From positions 1,426,001 to 1,490,000 of the forward strand of contig CAWIIF010000004.1 of assembly GCA_963836015.1 (NCBI GenBank): a stretch of 64,000 bases of DNA. Direction: 5' to 3'. The translations under genes were made by a program, and so were the position numbers. Within the stretch, counting starts at the first letter, position 1. The number at the start of each line of letters is the position of its first letter. The stretch is from CAWCDJ01 sp963836015. GTDB lineage: Bacteria; Acidobacteriota; Terriglobia; Bryobacterales; Bryobacteraceae. Below, piece after piece: positions 44,811 to 54,180 of the stretch. The notes beneath the pieces were generated by a model. It worked only from the letters and a program-made list of their open reading frames with translations. It was not told the origin of the DNA and did no database searches.

Positions 44811-45245
44811 ATGGCCCCACAGACCTACGCCAACCACCGCCGGTTCGTGCCGCTGTACCACGTGGTGCTGAACGGCGTGCTCTTCCTCACTCTGATCGGT
44901 TCCGCCGTGAACCTCTACGAGTCACTGGGCGACCACCAGCGGCTCTATAGCGCGGCGCTCATCCTGGTCCTCACGGCCGCCACGCTGATGCTCTCGATCT
45001 TCTGCCGGGTCTTCGCCCTCAAGGCCCAGGACCGGGCGATCCGCGCGGAAGAGAACCTGCGCCACTTTGTTCTTGCCGGAAAGCTCCTCCCCCCGGGGCT
45101 CGACACCTTACAAGTCGTAGCCCTACGCTTTGCCTGCGACGGTGAGTTCCCCGCTCTTGCGGAGCGCGCCGCCAAAGAAGGGCTGAAGCCCGACGACATC
45201 AAGCGCGCTGTGCAGAACTGGCGCGCCGACACCCACCGCGTCTGA
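44811..45245 (+). CDS. DUF6526-family membrane protein
   Basis: A 144-residue protein beginning PQTYANHRRFVPLYH, the hallmark start of the DUF6526 family. Two TM helices follow (VVLNGVLFLTLIGSAVNLY; LILVLTAATLMLSIFCRVFA) and then a soluble part with LRFACDGEFPALAERAAKEG and DDIKRAVQNWRAD. Fourth gene of the SPFH operon (7-nt gap). No enzymatic motif; function unknown. Confidence 0.78.
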   Translation: MAPQTYANHRRFVPLYHVVLNGVLFLTLIGSAVNLYESLGDHQRLYSAALILVLTAATLMLSIFCRVFALKAQDRAIRAEENLRHFVLAGKLLPPGLDTLQVVALRFACDGEFPALAERAAKEGLKPDDIKRAVQNWRADTHRV

Positions 45246-45246
45246 A

Positions 45247-46635
45247 TCAACCGCGCGCGGTCTGCGTGCGCGGCTGGATGTTCTGGTTGACACGGAAGAC
45301 GTTCTCGGGATCGTATCGGGACTTGATGGCGGCCAGGCGGTCGTAGTTTGCGCCATAGCTGGCCTTCACGCGTTCCTGGCCCTCGTCCATCATGAAGTTC
45401 ACGTAGGCGGCCCCGGCAGAGTACGGGTGCACGGCTTCCCAGTAGTCGCGGGCCCAGGCGCTGATCCGCTGGCTGTTGGCCGGATCCGGATCGATGCCCG
45501 CGATGACCTGCGCCCAGGTCACGTCGCGATAGGCCCACGCCGTGTCCTCCGACTTCACGCGATGCACCGCCCCGTTGATGGGATAAAAGTGAGTGGTCGA
45601 GAGGGCGCTCGGCAAGGCCGAGCCGTGCTGGACGTGCAAGCGCACGGCCTCTTCGGGAATCTTGCGGATGAAATCGGCTTTCCAGTACCACTGCAGGCCG
45701 CTTGGAAGCAGTGGATCGAAAAGGGTCTGCAGGACCGGAAAGGGCATAGGTCCCACGTGCTCGAACAGCGGATGGCCGAATTCCCGCACCGGACGCAGGA
45801 CGCGCGCCGCGGTTTCCTCCTTCCCGAGATAGCACCAGACCACGCCGCAGACGGTCCGCCCGTGCAGCTCCTGCGGAAAGACCGGCGCCGGCGGAACTTC
45901 GAGAAACGCATAGAAGCCGCCCACATCTTCCGGTGCGCTCTCCATGTAATCTGCGAATTGTCGCAGCACGCCGGCGGACTCCTCGAGCGGCCAGAACGTG
46001 GGCCCGCCGATCACCGTACGGACAGGGTTGCCGCGGAACAGAAACGAGGTGACCACGCCGAAATTCCCGCCCCCGCCGCGAAGCGCCCAGAACAGGTCCG
46101 GATTCTCGTCGGCGCGGGCGTGCACCAGGCGGCCGTCCGCCAGCACCACGTCCGCCTCCAGCAGATTGTCGATGGTCAAGCCGTACTTGCGGGTCAGATA
46201 GCCGAGCCCACCACCGAGGGTCAGGCCGGCGACCCCGGTGGTGGAAATGAAGCCGCTCGGAACGGCCAGCCCGAATATGTGCGTCGCGTGGTCTACGTCG
46301 CCCCACTGGCAACCCGCGTCGACCCGTACGGTTTGTGTTTCCGCGTCCACACGGACGGAGCGCAGGCGGCGCAAGTCGATCACCAGGCCGTCGTCGCAGA
46401 CGCCCAGGCCGGAAGCATTGTGGCCGCCGCTCCGGATCGCCAGCGGCCATTGATTCTCGCGCGCGAATCGCACGCATTGAATGACATCGGCCGCATCGGA
46501 GACCTGGGCGATCGCGCCAGGGCGGCGGTCGATCATTCCGTTGTAGACCTTGCGGGCGGCGTCGTAATCCGGTTCTTCCGGAGCGATGACGCGGCCGCGC
46601 AACTGCGATTGCAGGGTGGACGCGGATGCCGGCAT
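45247..46635 (-). CDS. FAD-linked oxidase with BBE domain
   Basis: A 462-residue flavoprotein of the PCMH/berberine-bridge type. The FAD domain has RSGGHN with His72, the usual covalent flavin site, then VDAGCQWGDVDHATHIFGLA and GVAGLTLGGGLGYLTRKYGL. The Cys of bicovalent members is absent. The C-terminus is a BBE segment (SYGANYDRLAAIKSRYDPEN). It oxidises an alcohol, sugar or aromatic substrate with O2; which one cannot be told. No leader is visible. It is tail-to-tail with the DUF6526 gene. Confidence 0.9.
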   Translation of the reverse strand: MPASASTLQSQLRGRVIAPEEPDYDAARKVYNGMIDRRPGAIAQVSDAADVIQCVRFARENQWPLAIRSGGHNASGLGVCDDGLVIDLRRLRSVRVDAETQTVRVDAGCQWGDVDHATHIFGLAVPSGFISTTGVAGLTLGGGLGYLTRKYGLTIDNLLEADVVLADGRLVHARADENPDLFWALRGGGGNFGVVTSFLFRGNPVRTVIGGPTFWPLEESAGVLRQFADYMESAPEDVGGFYAFLEVPPAPVFPQELHGRTVCGVVWCYLGKEETAARVLRPVREFGHPLFEHVGPMPFPVLQTLFDPLLPSGLQWYWKADFIRKIPEEAVRLHVQHGSALPSALSTTHFYPINGAVHRVKSEDTAWAYRDVTWAQVIAGIDPDPANSQRISAWARDYWEAVHPYSAGAAYVNFMMDEGQERVKASYGANYDRLAAIKSRYDPENVFRVNQNIQPRTQTARG

Positions 46636-46710
46636 GGGAATCCCCTCCTATTCCCGATGCTAGTTCCAAACCGGCGGCGGGAGCTATCGTGTTTATCCTC
46701 TAGTTTGGGC

Positions 46711-47499
46711 CTAGCGTGCCGGAGCGGCCGCGGGCTGAGCGGTCCGTTTCGTCACGAAATACACACCCAGGGCGAACAGCACAGCGGAGATGTACTGCGA
46801 CGTATCGAAGGGGCCGTTGAACAGGTTGCCCTGCTCGTGATAGCGGAAGAATTCCACTATGAACCGTGCCGTCCCGTAGAGCATCAGGTAGAGCCCGATC
46901 ACCGTGCCCTCCTGATGGGCGCGGCGGATGCGCCAGTACAGAAAGGCGAAGATCATAAACTCAGCGAACGATTCATAGAGCTGCGTCGGATGGAGCGGCG
47001 TGTTGAGCGGCACGCCCACCAGTTCGTTGGCCACGGGATTCTTGAAGGTCACCGCCCATGGGAGGTGGCACTCTACCCCCCAGCAGCAGCCGGCCGAAAA
47101 GCACCCCAGACGCCCGATGGCATGCCCGAGGGCGATGCCGGGCGCGAAGACGTCCGCGGTCTTGAGCAGCGGCAGGCGCACCTTCCGCATGTACCACCAC
47201 GAAACCGCCAGCGCCGCGATCAATCCGCCGTAGAAAACCCCGCCTGCCTGCAGGGTGGCCATCGAGAGAATCTCGCCCGGATGCTCGTAGTAATACGGAG
47301 CGTCCACCACGAACATCATCAGTTTCGCGCCGGCGATGGCCGCCAGGGCGCAGTAGATTCCCAGGTTGGTGACCGTTTCGGGATTGAGCTTCTGCTCTTT
47401 TGCGAGGCGCGCGATCATCCACAGCGCGGCCAGAAAAGCCGCCGCCACCAGGACGCCGTACGTATGAAGAAACGATAGATGAAAAATCTCAGGATACAT
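46711..47499 (-). CDS. lgt: prolipoprotein diacylglyceryl transferase
   Basis: A 262-residue, about seven-TM enzyme that moves diacylglycerol from phosphatidylglycerol to the lipobox Cys of prolipoproteins. The Lgt signature HAIGRLGCFSAGCCWG is present, and HPTQLYESF and RFIVEFFRYHEQG carry further conserved residues. It overlaps the lspA gene by 11 nt. The lgt-lspA pair gives both steps of lipoprotein maturation in one operon with ileS. Confidence 0.96.
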   Translation of the reverse strand: MYPEIFHLSFLHTYGVLVAAAFLAALWMIARLAKEQKLNPETVTNLGIYCALAAIAGAKLMMFVVDAPYYYEHPGEILSMATLQAGGVFYGGLIAALAVSWWYMRKVRLPLLKTADVFAPGIALGHAIGRLGCFSAGCCWGVECHLPWAVTFKNPVANELVGVPLNTPLHPTQLYESFAEFMIFAFLYWRIRRAHQEGTVIGLYLMLYGTARFIVEFFRYHEQGNLFNGPFDTSQYISAVLFALGVYFVTKRTAQPAAAPAR

Positions 47500-47983
47500 T
47501 GGCCGCCTGCCGCTTGGCGCGAACCAGATCGAGCAGCAAAAGCCCGCTGCCGATCACGATCGCGGAATCCGCCACATTGAACGTGGGCCACTGGTATTCG
47601 CCCACGTGGAAGAGCAGAAAATCGGTGACCTGTCCCCACAGAAGGCGATCCAACAGGTTTCCCGCCGCGCCCCCCAGGATTAACGCACAACCCCACATGG
47701 TTTTCCGGTCGAGCCGCTCCGCCTTCCACAGCATGGCGCCGATCACCACAATCGCGGCGATGGAGCCGAGCACGAGCAGTACGGTGCGCCACTCGGAGTT
47801 GGAGTCGTTGAACATGCCGAAAGCCACGCCGCGGTTCTGCGAATGGACGATTTCGAAGAAGCCGGGAATGACGGAGTAGCTGTCGAGGAAAGACACGCGC
47901 GACTCGATCAGCCACTTGGTGAAGCGGTCGAGCGCCAGTACCGCCCCCGCCGCCGCGTACGCTTTCCAGCGCAGATCAGCCAT
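47489..47983 (-). CDS. lspA: lipoprotein signal peptidase (signal peptidase II)
   Basis: A 164-residue, four-TM aspartyl protease that removes the signal peptide of diacylglyceryl-prolipoproteins. The catalytic pair is Asp121 in GQVTDFLLF and Asp139 in FNVADSAI. NRGVAFGMF and GGAAGNLLDRL are the other conserved blocks. It overlaps ileS by 8 nt and lgt by 11 nt. Confidence 0.96.
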   Translation of the reverse strand: MADLRWKAYAAAGAVLALDRFTKWLIESRVSFLDSYSVIPGFFEIVHSQNRGVAFGMFNDSNSEWRTVLLVLGSIAAIVVIGAMLWKAERLDRKTMWGCALILGGAAGNLLDRLLWGQVTDFLLFHVGEYQWPTFNVADSAIVIGSGLLLLDLVRAKRQAANVS

Positions 47984-50789
47984 TCAAAATCTCGTCCACC
48001 GCCTCCGCGCACGAGCCGCAGATCGTGGGGTACTTCCCGTTCGAGCCGACATCCGAAGTGTACTTCCAGCAGCGCTCGCACTTGTCGCCCGCCGCGCGCT
48101 CCACGCGCACCTCGAAAGGCGCATCTCCCTCGGCGCGCTCCAGGCCCACTTCCGACACGATGAACAGCCCCGGCAACTCTCCGGCATAGTCCCGGAGAAG
48201 CGGGAACAGGTCGCCATTGGCAGAGAGTCGAACGCGAGCTTCGAGCGGCGCGCCGATCAGCTTTTCGTTGCGCGCGGTCTCCAGGCTCTTCAGGACATCA
48301 TCCCTTACTTTCATAAGACGGTCCCAGTTGGCGGCGCGTTTCCGGGCTGCCTCGCCGATGCCCTCGCCGATCTCGCCTTCCGCGGGGAAATATGCCGCAT
48401 GGACGCTGCCCTCGCGGCCCATCGCCAGCCACACTTCATCCGTAGTAAAGCTCATGATCGGGCCCAGCAGACGGACCATCGCGTCCAGCAGCCGGTAGAG
48501 CGCGGTCTGGGCGGCCCGCCGTCCGATCGATTTCGGCGCGGACGTATACAGCCGGTCCTTCAGCACATCGAAATACACCGAGCTGAGGTCTACCGTCGCA
48601 AACGCATACACGTTGTGATACACGCGGTGAAACTCGAAGTTGTCGTACCAGGCGCGGCAGCGGGCCGCCAGGTCTTCGGCCCGCAACAGGATCCACTGGT
48701 CCAACTCGGTCAGCTCGGCGCCCGGCACCGCGTCCATCGCCGGGTCGAAATCGAACAGGTTTCCCAGCATATAGCGAAACGTGTTCCGCAGTTTGCGGTA
48801 AGCATCGGTCAGGCGCGTCTGGATGGTCTCCGACATGCGCACGTCTTCGTTGAAGTCCACCGATGCCGACCACAGTCGCAGGATCTCCGCGCCGTGGTGC
48901 TTGATGACCTCTTCGGGCTCGATCGAGTTGCCCAGCGACTTGTGCATCGCCTTGCCCTCGCCATCGAGCACCCACCCGTTGAGCGCGCACTCCCGGTAAG
49001 GCGCGGCGCCCTTGAGCCCGGTGCCCACCAGCAGCGAGCTATGGAACCAGCCGCGGTACTGGTCGCCGCCTTCGAGATACATATCGGCCGGCCAAGGCAG
49101 GCCGTACCGTTCGTTGAGCACCGCCAGGTGGCTCGATCCGGAATCGAACCAGACGTCAAGGATGTCGCTCTCTTTGCTGAATTCGGCGCCGCCGCACTTG
49201 GCGCACCGGGCGCCTTCGGGCAGCAGCTCGGCTGCCGTCCGCTCGTACCAGATATCGGCCGTATGCTCGCCGAACAGCTTCACGATGTTGTCGAGGATCC
49301 GGCGGTCGGTCACCGGCTCGCGGCAGCCCTCGCAATAGAAGACGATGATCGGCACGCCCCAGACGCGCTGACGCGAGATGCACCAGTCGGGCCGCGTAGC
49401 GATCATGTTCGAGATGCGCTCTTCGCCCCACGACGGAATCCAACGGACTTTGCTCACCGCCGCGAGCGCGTCCTGGCGGAAATGGTTGAGGTCCATCCCG
49501 ATGAACCACTGCTCGGTGGCGCGGAAGATTACCGGATGATGGCAGCGCCAGCAGTGCGGGTAGGAGTGCGACAGCTTCTCGGTCGCCAGAAGCGCGCCGT
49601 GACGCTTCAGGATCTCGATGACGATGGGATTGGCTTCCCATACCGTCTTGCCGATGATCTCATCGGGCAGCCGTCCGGCCGCGCCCTCAGCGTGGAAGAA
49701 GCGGCCTGCCGAATCGACCGGGCAGAAGGTCGCGATGCCGTACTGCCGCCCGACGACGTAATCTTCCTGGCCGTGTCCGGGAGCCGTGTGGACCGCGCCC
49801 GTACCCTGCTCCAGGGTGACATGGTCTGCCAGGATCCCGAGCGAATCCCTCTCGAGGAACGGGTGATGAAACACGGTGTGCTCGAGCGCCGCCCCCGCGA
49901 ATTTGGCAGCCACCTGGTAGTCCTGCCAGCCGCACTTTTCCGCGGTGGCTTTGAGCAGTTCGGCAGCCACGATGTACACGTCGCCCGCCACATCCACCGC
50001 GACGTATTCGAACTTCGGGTGGAAGGCGATGGCCATGTTCGCCGGCATCGTCCAGGGAGTCGTGGTCCAGATCAGGCCATAGACGCTGCGGCCGGCCAGG
50101 GCAGGGTTCACCTTCGCCGGGTCGGAGGTCATGCGGAAACGCACCCAGATCGAGGGGCTGCTGTGGTCTTTGTATTCCACTTCGGCTTCGGCCAGGGCGG
50201 TACGGTCGTGCGTACACCAGTGAACGGGCTTCAGGCCCTTGTAGACGTAGCCGCGATCCAGGAAATCGACGAAGGCCCCGGCGATCACCGATTCGTACTG
50301 CGCGCTCATGGTCAGGTAGGGGTCGTCCCACTTTCCGAGCACCCCCAGCCGTTTGAAATCCTTCCGCTGCAGGTCGATGTACTTCTCGGCGTACTTGCGG
50401 CAGGCGCGCCGGATCTCGATCGCCGGCATCTGCGCCTTGCGCGCGCCCAGCTCGCTATCGACCTTGATCTCGATCGGCAGCCCGTGACAATCCCAGCCGG
50501 GGACGTAGGGAGAATCGAAGCCTGCCATGGTCTTCGATTTGACCACGAAGTCCTTCAGAATCTTGTTGAACGCGGTGCCCAGATGAATCCGCCCGTTGGC
50601 ATAGGGCGGCCCGTCGTGGAGGACGTACATGGGGCGTCCGGAGCGGGCGGCCCGAATCCGGCCATAGAGATCCTCCTTCTCCCACCGCTCGAGCGTCTTC
50701 GGCTCGGCTTGCGGAAGGTTGGCCTTCATCGAAAAGCTGGTCTTCGGCAAATTGATGGTTTGCTTCAGGTCGACGGTTTTGGAATCCAT
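47976..50789 (-). CDS. ileS: isoleucyl-tRNA synthetase
   Basis: A 937-residue class Ia synthetase. The HIGH motif is HLGT (69-72) in PPYANGRIHLGTAFNKIL. GWDCHGLPIE and the editing-domain stretches follow, then the KMSKS variant AMHKSLGNS near residue 610 and an anticodon-binding domain. A C-terminal zinc finger has CERCW and CGSC. It charges tRNA-Ile and edits valine. It is first in the ileS-lspA-lgt operon. Full length. Confidence 0.97.
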   Translation of the reverse strand: MDSKTVDLKQTINLPKTSFSMKANLPQAEPKTLERWEKEDLYGRIRAARSGRPMYVLHDGPPYANGRIHLGTAFNKILKDFVVKSKTMAGFDSPYVPGWDCHGLPIEIKVDSELGARKAQMPAIEIRRACRKYAEKYIDLQRKDFKRLGVLGKWDDPYLTMSAQYESVIAGAFVDFLDRGYVYKGLKPVHWCTHDRTALAEAEVEYKDHSSPSIWVRFRMTSDPAKVNPALAGRSVYGLIWTTTPWTMPANMAIAFHPKFEYVAVDVAGDVYIVAAELLKATAEKCGWQDYQVAAKFAGAALEHTVFHHPFLERDSLGILADHVTLEQGTGAVHTAPGHGQEDYVVGRQYGIATFCPVDSAGRFFHAEGAAGRLPDEIIGKTVWEANPIVIEILKRHGALLATEKLSHSYPHCWRCHHPVIFRATEQWFIGMDLNHFRQDALAAVSKVRWIPSWGEERISNMIATRPDWCISRQRVWGVPIIVFYCEGCREPVTDRRILDNIVKLFGEHTADIWYERTAAELLPEGARCAKCGGAEFSKESDILDVWFDSGSSHLAVLNERYGLPWPADMYLEGGDQYRGWFHSSLLVGTGLKGAAPYRECALNGWVLDGEGKAMHKSLGNSIEPEEVIKHHGAEILRLWSASVDFNEDVRMSETIQTRLTDAYRKLRNTFRYMLGNLFDFDPAMDAVPGAELTELDQWILLRAEDLAARCRAWYDNFEFHRVYHNVYAFATVDLSSVYFDVLKDRLYTSAPKSIGRRAAQTALYRLLDAMVRLLGPIMSFTTDEVWLAMGREGSVHAAYFPAEGEIGEGIGEAARKRAANWDRLMKVRDDVLKSLETARNEKLIGAPLEARVRLSANGDLFPLLRDYAGELPGLFIVSEVGLERAEGDAPFEVRVERAAGDKCERCWKYTSDVGSNGKYPTICGSCAEAVDEILNG

Positions 50790-50896
50790 TTGTTCGGGGT
50801 AAATTCTATGGTAGCAGGCAAGGCGACCGGCGAGTAACAGGCGTCCTTACGGGGAGGCAGATACAGAGGTCGAGAATGGCCAGGCCGCGCCAGTTG

Positions 50897-51766
50897 TCAG
50901 ATTCGAGGCCGTCTTGGTCTGACGGAAAGCGCCTTGAGCGTGTCGAGATTTCGGCGGTCGTCCCCGGGATCTGCGACGGGGGTCTCCAGGATGAACGGGA
51001 TGGTACGGAGTTCGGGAGCGGCCAGGATACGGCGAAATCCGGCGCGGCCGATATGGCCTTCGCCGATGTTGGCGTGACGGTCTACGCGGGAGCCGCGGGG
51101 CGCCTTGGAGTCGTTGGCGTGGATCAGGCGGATATGATTCCAGCCGAGCAACTCGCCGGCCTGGCTCAGCGTATCGTTCAGCCCAGCGCGGCCGGCAATA
51201 TCGAAGCCGGCGGCGAGCAGATGGCAGGTGTCGAGACAGAAGCCGACAGGCAGGCTGGTAAGGTCGAGGGCAAGCTCGCGGATCGACCGCAGTTCGTCGA
51301 AACGGCAGCCTAGGCAGGCGCCGCTTCCGGCGGTGTTCTCGAGCAGGACGGTGACCGGATGAGACCGGAGAGCCTTCGCGGCGTCGCGCAGGCCGAGCAC
51401 GAAGGACGCGATGCCGTCCTCGGCCGATCGCTCTTTGGAACTGCCGGGGTGGACCACCAGGTACTCCGCGCCGATCGCGGCGGCGCGCTTCAACTCGGCA
51501 TGGAAAGCCTCGATCGAGCGGGCGCGGATCAGGGGGTCGGACGATGCGAGGTTGATCAGGTAGCCGGCATGGATGGCCAGGGGCCGGAGGTCGTACCGTT
51601 CGCGAGCAGAGCGGAGACGCCGGATATCGTCCGGGTCGGGAGTCGAGGCGCGCCACATGCGCGGACTCGAAGAGAAGATCTGAAAGGTGTTGGCGCCCAA
51701 CTCGGCGGCTTTCAAAGCCGCCTTTTCGAGCGAACCCGAGATGGATGTGTGGATGCCAAGGCGCAA
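50897..51766 (-). CDS. nfo: endonuclease IV (AP endonuclease)
   Basis: A 289-residue TIM-barrel DNA repair enzyme that cuts 5' of abasic sites. Its three-zinc site residues lie in recognisable blocks: IHAGYLINLAS, VVHPGSS, LLENTAGSG, GFCLDTCHLLAAGFD, IHANDSKAPRGSRVDRH with HANIGEGHIG, and ILETPV. Full length. It is a single gene about 100 bp downstream of ileS's start region on the same strand and is probably expressed alone. Confidence 0.96.
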   Translation of the reverse strand: MRLGIHTSISGSLEKAALKAAELGANTFQIFSSSPRMWRASTPDPDDIRRLRSARERYDLRPLAIHAGYLINLASSDPLIRARSIEAFHAELKRAAAIGAEYLVVHPGSSKERSAEDGIASFVLGLRDAAKALRSHPVTVLLENTAGSGACLGCRFDELRSIRELALDLTSLPVGFCLDTCHLLAAGFDIAGRAGLNDTLSQAGELLGWNHIRLIHANDSKAPRGSRVDRHANIGEGHIGRAGFRRILAAPELRTIPFILETPVADPGDDRRNLDTLKALSVRPRRPRI

Positions 51767-51819
51767 AGTCGAAATCTAGCTTACGACTGCCCGCGCCGGA
51801 TGTCTACTTCGTGGACACG

Positions 51820-52053
51820 TCACTGCAGGGCCGTGACGGTCGTGTGCATGGGAACAGCGTTGCGCAAAGCCGGATCGGCGTACTCCCCGGGTTTGGGCGA
51901 ACCCTCCCATTCCACAGGGTATTCACGAAGGCAGCGGGAGCACACGTAGCGCCCATGGATGGGCCACATTGCCTTCGTGTGTGTCCTTCTGCACCAAAGT
52001 TCGGAAAACCAGTTCAGCATAAGCCCTTTCAACCCCTCCAAAACGCGACCCAA
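51820..52053 (-). CDS. small protein with putative zinc knuckle
   Basis: A 77-residue protein (or 66 from an internal Met). Cysteines stand at WC-RR and at YVCSRCLREYPVEW, a CxxC knuckle typical of small zinc-ribbon proteins. The Trp/Pro-rich stretch KAMWPIHGRYVCSRC recalls conserved short acidobacterial proteins, which is why I keep it. Only one full CxxC pair is seen, so metal binding is tentative. It stands alone between nfo and the TetR operon. Confidence 0.5.
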   Translation of the reverse strand: MGRVLEGLKGLMLNWFSELWCRRTHTKAMWPIHGRYVCSRCLREYPVEWEGSPKPGEYADPALRNAVPMHTTVTALQ

Positions 52054-52169
52054 AGCACGATGCCTCCGGCGCGCCTCCCCATTGTGTAAGCAATTCTCAT
52101 GCCGCCGCGAAATGCCGGCTTACATAAAGAATGGTGAAGTATCGATGGGGTTCCGTTGCAAATTCTGAG

Positions 52170-52226
52170 TTGACAAGAGTACATTTAAACGTATAATTGA
52201 AGCAATCGATTTAAACGTATGATTGA
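52170..52226 (+). promoter_or_regulatory. sigma-70 promoter with two direct-repeat operators of the TetR operon
   Basis: TTGACA (52170-52175), a 16-nt spacer and TATAAT (52192-52197) form a consensus promoter. Two 18-bp direct repeats (core ATTTAAACGTAT, one mismatch) lie at 52183-52200, across the -10 box, and 52209-52226, across the ATG at 52219. They are 26 bp apart. The TetR protein bound at both would cover the promoter and the translation start, so tight autorepression is expected. Confidence 0.7.
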
Positions 52227-52842
52227 TACGCGTCAAAAGATCCTGGATGCGGCCGAGCGGATGATCAGCGAGCAGGGCTATGCAGCGACGTCACTGCGGC
52301 AGATCATCGCCGCGGCAGGTGTCAACCTGGCTTCCGTGCACTATCATTTCGGCTCGAAAGAAGAGCTGCTGGATGAAGTCGTGATGCGCAAGGCGGGTCC
52401 GGTGAATGAGGCGCGTCTGGCGATGCTCGACCGGGCCGAGGCGGAAAGCGGGCCGGGGCGGGAAGCACCGCTGGAAAAGATTCTGGAAGCTTTTTTGGCG
52501 CCGGCATTCTATGAGCGGAGGGAGAGCCCGCAGTTCGTGCGGCTGATGGGCCGGCTATATGGGGAGGGCCTGATGATGTGGATCGTGGCCAAGCATTTTC
52601 AGCCGATGGTGCAGCGGTTTCAGGCGGCTCTGCGCCGGGCGCTGCCGGAACTGGGGCCCGAGGAGTTAAAGTGGCGCACGCATTTCATGATCGGGGTGAT
52701 GGCCCACACGATGTTCGGGCCTCCGGAGGGGCAGAGCGACGGGGTCCGGGAGGTGGAAGCGCTGGTAGAGCGCATGGTCGCGTTTCTGGCCGCGGGCTTC
52801 CGCGTTCCCGCCCGGCAGGGAGTGCCGATTGAGGTGGAATAA
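52219..52842 (+). CDS. TetR-family regulator (CecR-like) of an export operon
   Basis: A 207-residue TetR protein. The HTH part is KILDAAERMISEQGYAATSL with QIIAAAGVNLASVHYHFGSK (residues about 5-50). The C-terminal ligand domain with FVRLMGRLYGEG resembles the E. coli CecR (YbiH) type, which controls the ybhGFSR exporter. The operon behind it has the same gene types. There is almost no leader, and the second operator overlaps the start codon. Confidence 0.92.
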   Translation: MIDTRQKILDAAERMISEQGYAATSLRQIIAAAGVNLASVHYHFGSKEELLDEVVMRKAGPVNEARLAMLDRAEAESGPGREAPLEKILEAFLAPAFYERRESPQFVRLMGRLYGEGLMMWIVAKHFQPMVQRFQAALRRALPELGPEELKWRTHFMIGVMAHTMFGPPEGQSDGVREVEALVERMVAFLAAGFRVPARQGVPIEVE

Positions 52843-52845
52843 ATA

Positions 52846-54180
52846 ATGAGAGTCCTTATCTTAATGCTGTGGATCGCGGCGCCGGCTTTCGCCGCAGACC
52901 CGCCGAACCAGCGGGGACCGCTTCCGTTGAGCTTGAAGCGTGCGGTGGAGATCGCCACTTCGGCCGAGGGGAATACGAACGTCCAATTGGCGGGCGAGGC
53001 GCTGAAACAGACGCGGGAGCGATCGCTCGAGACGAGGGCGGCTCTGCTGCCGAATGTCGACGGCGCGGTGACGTGGCAGGATATGACGCGCAACCTGGCG
53101 GCGGTGGGGATCTCGTTCACGACGCCGATCCCGGGCTTCCAGATCCCGACGTTCGTGGGTCCGTTCCATACGCTCGATGCGCGGCTGACGGGCACGCAGA
53201 GCGTGTTCGACTTCAGCTCGATCCGGCGCTACCAGGCGTCGAAGGCGGGCGTCTCGGCGGCCACGTCGGACGTGGACAACACGGAGGAGCAGGTGGCCGG
53301 GCAGGTGGCGCGGGCCTACCTGGCGGGCGTGAGGGCGGATGCCGACGTGGAATCGGCCGAAGCCAACGTCAACCTCTCGCAGGCGCTGCTGACGCAGGCG
53401 GAGAACCAGAAGAAGGCCGGCACGGGAACCGGAATGGAAATCACGCGGGCCAAGGTGCAACTGGCCAACGACCAGCAGCGGCTGCTCGATGCGCAGAACA
53501 ACCGCCGGAGCGCCTATCTGCGATTGCTGCGGGTGATGGGAATGCGGCTCGACACCGACCTGCAACTGACCGATCCGCTGCGGTTCGTCCCGGTGGATGA
53601 AGTAACCCTGGAGCAGGCCCGGACGGAAGCGCTGAAGCAGCGGCCGGACTACGCGGCACAGCGGGAGAGGGAAGACAACGCGCGGCTTTCGGCCAGCGCC
53701 TCGAAAATGCAGCGGCTGCCTTCGGTGCTGGCATTCGGAGACTACGGCCCGATCGGCACGGGACCGGACAGCCTGCTACCCACGCGCACCGTGGGGATCT
53801 CGATACGCGTGCCGATTTTCGACGGTGGAAAGAGGGACGCGCAGCGTGCGGAATCCGCATCGCAGTATCGTGCGGCGCAAGTGCAGACGAGGGACCTCAA
53901 GGAGCAGATCGAGCTGGATGTCCGGCTGGCGCTGGACGAACTGCACTCGGCTGAGGAACAGGTGAAGGTCGCGCGGGACGGGCTGGTGCTGGCGAACGAC
54001 GAGATGACGCAGGCGCGCCGCCGCTACGATGCGGGGGTGGCCATTCCGCTGGAGGTGACGGACGCGCAGACGCGGCTGGCCAGGGCGCAGGACAACCAGA
54101 CGGCGGCGCTGTACAAGTACAACCTGGCGCGCGTGGACCTGGCGCAGGCCATGGGGAGGATCAGGAGCATGGTGCAGTGA
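52846..54180 (+). CDS. TolC-family outer-membrane efflux protein
   Basis: A 444-residue protein with signal peptide (VLILMLWIAAPAFAADP). It has two helical-hairpin halves typical of TolC: AYLAGVRADADVESAEANV with LTQAENQKKAGTGTGME, and later ELHSAEEQVKVARDGLVL with RRRYDAGVAIPLEVTDAQ. It forms the outer-membrane exit duct for the HlyD/ABC-2 pump encoded downstream. It starts 4 nt after the tetR stop and overlaps the HlyD gene by 1 nt. Confidence 0.93.
   Translation: MRVLILMLWIAAPAFAADPPNQRGPLPLSLKRAVEIATSAEGNTNVQLAGEALKQTRERSLETRAALLPNVDGAVTWQDMTRNLAAVGISFTTPIPGFQIPTFVGPFHTLDARLTGTQSVFDFSSIRRYQASKAGVSAATSDVDNTEEQVAGQVARAYLAGVRADADVESAEANVNLSQALLTQAENQKKAGTGTGMEITRAKVQLANDQQRLLDAQNNRRSAYLRLLRVMGMRLDTDLQLTDPLRFVPVDEVTLEQARTEALKQRPDYAAQREREDNARLSASASKMQRLPSVLAFGDYGPIGTGPDSLLPTRTVGISIRVPIFDGGKRDAQRAESASQYRAAQVQTRDLKEQIELDVRLALDELHSAEEQVKVARDGLVLANDEMTQARRRYDAGVAIPLEVTDAQTRLARAQDNQTAALYKYNLARVDLAQAMGRIRSMVQ

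Noticed and set aside
47916..50837. A 973-codon open frame on the plus strand opposite ileS
   Set aside because: The minus strand encodes a complete isoleucyl-tRNA synthetase. The plus frame has no leader or domain and is a by-product of high-GC third positions.
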